Assembly (NCBI GenBank): GCA_002898935.1
Contig: BEII01000160.1
Span: 1-5,092, forward strand
Direction: 5' to 3'
Source: a bacterium HR32
Lineage (GTDB): Bacteria; Sysuimicrobiota; Sysuimicrobiia; Sysuimicrobiales; Sysuimicrobiaceae
Length of the DNA: 5,092 nucleotides
A model generated the notes under the pieces. It saw only the letters and a list, made by a program, of their open reading frames with translations. It did no database searches and was not told where the DNA came from. The position numbers were made by a program, and so were the translations under genes. Every line of letters begins with the position of its first letter. The first letter of the stretch is position 1. Below are positions 1 to 5,092 of this stretch, one piece after another.

Positions 1-367
1 CTACGCCGGCGCCATCGTGGTCCTGTTCCTGTTCGTGATCATGCTGCTGCACGCCCAAGACCCGGAGCGCCGCCCCTCGCCCGTGGGCGCCCAGTGGGCG
101 CTGGCGGTCCCCCTGGGTCTTCTGCTGTGGGCCGCGCTCACCTACGCGTCCTTCGGGTTGCCCGCCAACGTCCGGCCGGCCCCGCGGGACTTCGGCGCCG
201 TGGGGAGCGTGGGGCGGGAGCTGTTCGGGACTTTCCTCCTGCCCTTCGAGGTGGCGTCCGTGCTGCTCCTGGTGGCCATCGTGGCCGCGGTGGTGCTGGG
301 GAGCGCGCCCGCCCGTCCGAGGGTCACATCCCCGCGGGAGCGCGTGGGGGCGGGGGACCGGCGGTGA
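1..367 (+). CDS. nuoJ: NADH-quinone oxidoreductase subunit J, C-terminal part (5' end outside window)
   Basis: NuoJ is a membrane subunit of respiratory complex I, next to NuoK, A and H at the junction with the peripheral arm; its third transmembrane helix takes part in coupling quinone reduction to proton pumping. The reading frame is open from base 2 to a TGA at 365-367, giving 121 residues of a protein usually about 165-200 long, so roughly the N-terminal two helices are missing. The visible part opens with YAGAIVVLFLFVIMLL, the family's signature third helix. A further membrane segment lies at about residues 30-49 and a last one at about 78-99, containing the typical LPFEVASVLLLVAIV pattern. 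The protein ends in an arginine-rich tail of about 20 residues. The first in-frame GTG (base 17) lies inside the conserved helix and is not the true start. The stop overlaps the nuoK start by four bases. Identification is firm. Confidence 0.96.
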   Translation, partial: YAGAIVVLFLFVIMLLHAQDPERRPSPVGAQWALAVPLGLLLWAALTYASFGLPANVRPAPRDFGAVGSVGRELFGTFLLPFEVASVLLLVAIVAAVVLGSAPARPRVTSPRERVGAGDRR

Positions 368-669
368 CGGTCCCTCCGCAGGCGTACTTGGTCCTGAGCG
401 CCGCCCTATTCACCCTGGGCACGGTGGGTGTGTTGGTGCGGCGGACGGCCCTTATCCTGTTCATGTCCATCGAGCTGATGCTGAACGCCGTGAACCTGGC
501 GTTCGTGACCCTGGCCCGGGTCCACGGCCACCTGGGCGGTCAGCTGGCGGTGTTCTTCGTGCTGGTGGTGGCCGCGGTGGAGGTGGTGGTCGGCTTGAGC
601 ATCCTGGTGCACATCTTCCGCACCCGGGACACGCTGGACGTGGACGAGATCGACCTGCTGCGCGGGTGA
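364..669 (+). CDS. nuoK: NADH-quinone oxidoreductase subunit K
   Basis: NuoK is a small three-helix membrane subunit of complex I, homologous to MrpC of Mrp antiporters, and forms part of the proton path between the quinone site and the antiporter-like subunits. The product is 101 residues, matching the usual length of about 100. Helices lie at about residues 6-25, 29-50 and 60-85. Two buried glutamates essential in the E. coli protein (E36 and E72) are present as E37, in MSIELMLNAVNL, and E73, in AAVEVVVGLSI. The C-terminus ends in the family-like DVDEIDLLRG. The GTG at 364 was chosen because it gives the family length and overlaps the nuoJ stop as GTGA. A longer in-frame ORF reaching back to base 94 only adds out-of-frame nuoJ sequence. 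The G-rich stretch at 352-357 is a weak ribosome binding site, so coupling to nuoJ translation is likely (inference). Confidence 0.97.
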   Translation: MTVPPQAYLVLSAALFTLGTVGVLVRRTALILFMSIELMLNAVNLAFVTLARVHGHLGGQLAVFFVLVVAAVEVVVGLSILVHIFRTRDTLDVDEIDLLRG

Positions 670-672
670 GTC

Positions 673-678
673 GGGAGG
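673..678 (+). promoter_or_regulatory. Shine-Dalgarno site supporting the nuoL start at 684
   Basis: GGGAGG, a strong match to the anti-Shine-Dalgarno sequence, sits five bases before the GTG at 684. It lies downstream of the alternative nuoL GTG at 666, so it can only serve the 684 start. No comparable site precedes 666. Confidence 0.65.
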
Positions 679-683
679 CGGGC

Positions 684-2536
<1,853 letters not shown>

Positions 2537-2540
<4 letters not shown>

Positions 2541-4012
2541 GCGTGTTGTCGGTGCTGGTGTGGCTGCCGGCTAGCGGCGCGCTGGCCCTCCTCGGCCTCC
2601 CGCGGCGGGACGGGTGGCTGCGCGGCCTCGCGCTGGCCGTGATGCTCGGTACGCTGGCCGTGGCCGCGTGGCTGTTCGCGCACTTCCCGCGAGGGGAGGC
2701 CGGCTACTGGCTGAGTGAGCGGGTCCCGTGGGTACCGGCCCTGGGCATCGCCTACCACCTCGGGGTGGACGGGATCTCCCTCCCCCTCGTAGTCCTCACG
2801 GCCTTCCTGTTCCCGGTGGCGCTCGTGGGCACCTGGGACGCCGTACGGGTGCGGGTGAAGGAGTACCTGGTGCTCCTGCTGCTGCTGGAGGCGGCGGTGC
2901 TGGGGACGTTCCTGGCCTTGGACCTGGTGCTGTTCTACGTGTTCTGGGAGGCGGTCCTCATCCCGATGTACTTCCTCATCGGGCTGTGGGGCTCCGAGCG
3001 GAGGTCGTACGCGGCGCTGAAGTTCTTCCTGTTCACCATGGCGGGCAGCGTGCTGATGCTGCTGGCCATCGCCGGCTTGTACCTGAGTACCGGGACCTTC
3101 GACGCCACCCAGCTGTCTGCGGCGCAGGTCCCGCCCGAACTCCAGCCCTGGCTGTTCGCGGCGTTCCTGGTGGCCTTCGCCATCAAGGTGCCGCTGCTCC
3201 CTCTGCACACGTGGCTCCCGGACGCGCACACCGAAGCCCCCACGGCGGGCAGCGTGATCCTGGCCGGCCTGCTGCTGAAGATGGGCACCTACGGCATCGT
3301 GCGGTTCTGCCTGGGGCTGTTCCCCGAGGTGTCCCGGGCTGCCGCCCCTGCCCTCATGGCCGTGGCCGCGCTGGGGATCGTCTACGGCGCGGCGGTGGCG
3401 TACGCGCAGTCGGACGTGAAGCGGCTGGTGGCGTACTCCTCCGTGAGCCACCTGGGGTTCGTGGTGCTGGGGACCTTCGCCCTCAACCCCCAGGGGTTGT
3501 CCGGGGCGTTGCTGCAGATGGTCAACCACGGGATCTCCACGGGCGGGCTGTTCTTGCTGGTCGGGATCCTGTACGAGCGGGCCCACACGCGGGCCGTGGA
3601 CGCCTTCGGCGGCGTGGCCCGGGTCCTGCCCACCTTCGCGGCCCTGTCCCTGTTCGTGGTGTTCTCGTCTGCGGCCCTGCCCGGTACCAACGGGTTCGTG
3701 GGCGAGTTCCTGGTACTGCTCGGGACGTTCCGCACAGACCCCCGGTGGGCAGCCGTGGCGGCAGTTGGGGTGGTCCTGTCCGCGGTGTACCTGCTGTGGA
3801 TGGTCCAGCGGGTGTACTTCGGGCCTCCGAGGCCGGAGGTCCAGCGGTTCGCGCCGCTTTCGCTGCCGGAACGGGTGGCTCTGGTGAGCCTGGTGTTGGC
3901 CATCCTGTGGATCGGCCTGTACCCGAAGCCGTGGCTCGTGCGCAGCGAGGCCGCGGTGGAAGCCGTGGTCCGGCGCGTCCAGCAGCTACCCTCCGCGGTG
4001 GGGAGGCCGTGA
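2537..4012 (+). CDS. nuoM: NADH-quinone oxidoreductase subunit M (antiporter-like)
   Basis: NuoM is the middle antiporter-like subunit of the complex I membrane arm, homologous to MrpD, and forms one of the proton channels. The product is 491 residues, close to the usual 490-510. The conserved glutamate of helix 5 is E138, in YVFWEAVLIPMYFLIG (E. coli E144). K217 in AIKVPLLPLHTWLPDAHTEA corresponds to K234, and K248 in LLLKMGTYG to K265. The distal channel residue is E390, in NGFVGEFLVL (E. coli E407); a glutamate here rather than the lysine of NuoL and NuoN is typical of NuoM. The broken-helix motif SDVKRLVAYSSVSHLG (292-307) is also present. The GTG start shares GTGA with the nuoL stop and has no clear Shine-Dalgarno site, so translation is probably coupled to nuoL (inference). 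The gene is intact, with no frameshift. Confidence 0.97.
4001..4006 (+). promoter_or_regulatory. Shine-Dalgarno site of nuoN
   Basis: GGGAGG, within the last codons of nuoM, lies seven bases before the GTG at 4014. It decides the nuoN start. The GTGA overlapping the nuoM stop at 4009-4012 cannot be used, because that frame meets a TGA four codons later. Confidence 0.75.
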
Positions 4013-4013
4013 C

Positions 4014-5092
4014 GTGGACCTGAGGCCTCTGGCCCCCGAAATCGTGGTGACCGCCACCGGGCTTGTGATCCTGGTGGGCGACACGTTCGTCCGCGACCCC
4101 CGCACCCGCGCGGCGTGGGTGGTCCTGGGACTGGTGGGTTTGGGCGCAGCCGGGTTCCTCATCGCCACAAGTCCCCTGCAGGGGCCCTTCGGGGAGCTGT
4201 ACGTGCGGGACGGGCTCGCGAACGCGCTGCAGCTGGTGACCTTGTCCGTGGCCGCGGTGGGGCTGCTGCTGGCCCGTGACTACCTGGCCCGCACGGGCCT
4301 GGAGCGGGGCGAGTACTACGCCCTCGTGCTGTTCGGCACCCTGGGCGCCATGCTCATGGTGGCCGCCCAGGACCTGCTGATGCTGTTCGTGGCCCTGGAG
4401 ACGCTTTCCGTCCCGCTGTACGTGCTGGCGGGGTTCGCGCGGGACCACCGTCGCTCGCAGGAGGCGTCCCTGAAGTACTTCCTGCTGGGGTCGTTCGCCT
4501 CCGGGCTGTTCCTGTACGGGGTGGCCCTGGTGTACGGAGCGGCGGGCGGGACCGGGCTCCGGGCGGTTTCCGAGGCGACCTCGGGCGTGCCGCTGCTGGT
4601 CGGCGTGGGTCTCCTGGTGGTGGGCCTGGGGTTCAAAGCGGCGGCGGTGCCGTTCCACGCCTGGGCTCCGGACGTGTACCAGGGCGCCCCGCTGCCCGCG
4701 GCTGCCTTCATGTCGGTGCTGGCGAAGGTCGGCGCGGTGGGCGCGCTCCTGCGCCTGCTGCCCGGCGCCCTGGGCGGGCTCGCCGCTTCCTGGCAGCCCC
4801 TGGTGGCGGCCCTGGCGGCGGCCACCATGGTGGTGGGCAACCTGGCGGCACTCCGCCAGGGCAGCGTCAAGCGCATGCTGGCGTACTCCAGCGTGGCGCA
4901 CGGAGGCTATGCGTTGATCGGGGTGGCCGCGGGTGAGCGAGGGGTTTGGAGCGCCGTCTACTACCTGGCGGTGTACGCCTTCATGAACCTGTGCGCCTTC
5001 GGCACCCTGGTGTTCCTGGAGCGGGCGGGGTGGGCGGCGGACGCGGTGGAGGACTTGCACGGCTTCGGGGAGCGATCACCGGCCGCGGCGGC
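4014..5092 (+). CDS. nuoN: NADH-quinone oxidoreductase subunit N, N-terminal part (3' end outside window)
   Basis: NuoN is the antiporter-like subunit of complex I nearest the quinone site and pumps protons with NuoL and NuoM. The frame is open from GTG 4014 to the window edge, giving 359 residues of a protein usually about 470-490 long. The start is set by GGGAGG seven bases upstream and gives a family-like beginning, MDLRPLAPEIVV. Conserved residues match E. coli positions: E129 in VALETLSVPLYVLAG (E133), K154 in ASLKYFLLGSFASG (K158), K208 in GFKAAAVPFHAWAPDVYQGA (K217) and K238 in SVLAKVGAVG (K247). The VKRMLAYSSVAHGGY motif is at 285-299. The distal-channel lysine (K395 in E. coli) lies beyond the window. 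One unusual point is leucine at 227 in GAPLPAA, where the family normally has threonine or another small residue. The gene follows nuoM after one base. Identity is firm. Confidence 0.95.
   Translation, partial: MDLRPLAPEIVVTATGLVILVGDTFVRDPRTRAAWVVLGLVGLGAAGFLIATSPLQGPFGELYVRDGLANALQLVTLSVAAVGLLLARDYLARTGLERGEYYALVLFGTLGAMLMVAAQDLLMLFVALETLSVPLYVLAGFARDHRRSQEASLKYFLLGSFASGLFLYGVALVYGAAGGTGLRAVSEATSGVPLLVGVGLLVVGLGFKAAAVPFHAWAPDVYQGAPLPAAAFMSVLAKVGAVGALLRLLPGALGGLAASWQPLVAALAAATMVVGNLAALRQGSVKRMLAYSSVAHGGYALIGVAAGERGVWSAVYYLAVYAFMNLCAFGTLVFLERAGWAADAVEDLHGFGERSPAAA

Noticed and set aside
4009..4023. GTGA overlap at the nuoM stop as a possible nuoN start
   Set aside because: That frame reads four codons and hits TGA at 4021-4023. 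The GTG at 4014 opens the true nuoN frame.
3522..5060. 512-codon open frame on the minus strand opposite nuoM and nuoN
   Set aside because: Shadow of GC-rich coding DNA. The + strand nuoN frame here matches a known family residue by residue, and the antisense product does not resemble a protein.

Overview
The window is a single, tightly packed stretch of a bacterial respiratory complex I (NDH-1, proton-pumping NADH:quinone oxidoreductase) operon, all on the + strand. It holds the end of nuoJ, complete nuoK, nuoL and nuoM, and the first 359 codons of nuoN. The order J-K-L-M-N is the classical one. nuoA-I would be expected upstream and the last part of nuoN downstream, but neither is in view.

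The DNA is strongly GC-rich, with third positions dominated by G and C, and all four visible start codons are GTG. This fits a high-GC bacterium, but I cannot fix the phylum from these genes alone. High-GC Firmicutes-like thermophiles, Deinococcus-Thermus, Actinobacteria and several uncultured high-GC phyla all remain possible.

Layout: nuoJ (C-terminal 121 residues) ends at 367. nuoK (101 aa) covers 364-669. nuoL (618 aa with the start preferred here) covers 684-2540. nuoM (491 aa) covers 2537-4012. nuoN starts at 4014 and runs off the window. Junctions are 4-base GTGA overlaps (J/K and L/M), a possible GTGA overlap or a 14-base gap (K/L), and a 1-base gap with a strong Shine-Dalgarno site (M/N). 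No intergenic space is long enough for a promoter or terminator, so the genes look co-transcribed and partly translationally coupled.

Together the products form most of the complex I membrane arm. NuoJ and NuoK lie near the quinone-proximal E-channel, and NuoN, NuoM and NuoL are the three antiporter-like pump modules. The charged residues tied to proton transfer are present in every subunit wherever the window allows a check, so the complex looks functional.

I found no mobile element, RNA gene, CRISPR array or unknown system. This is an ordinary, well-conserved core-metabolism region, and the findings are limited to start-site, junction and residue-level points.
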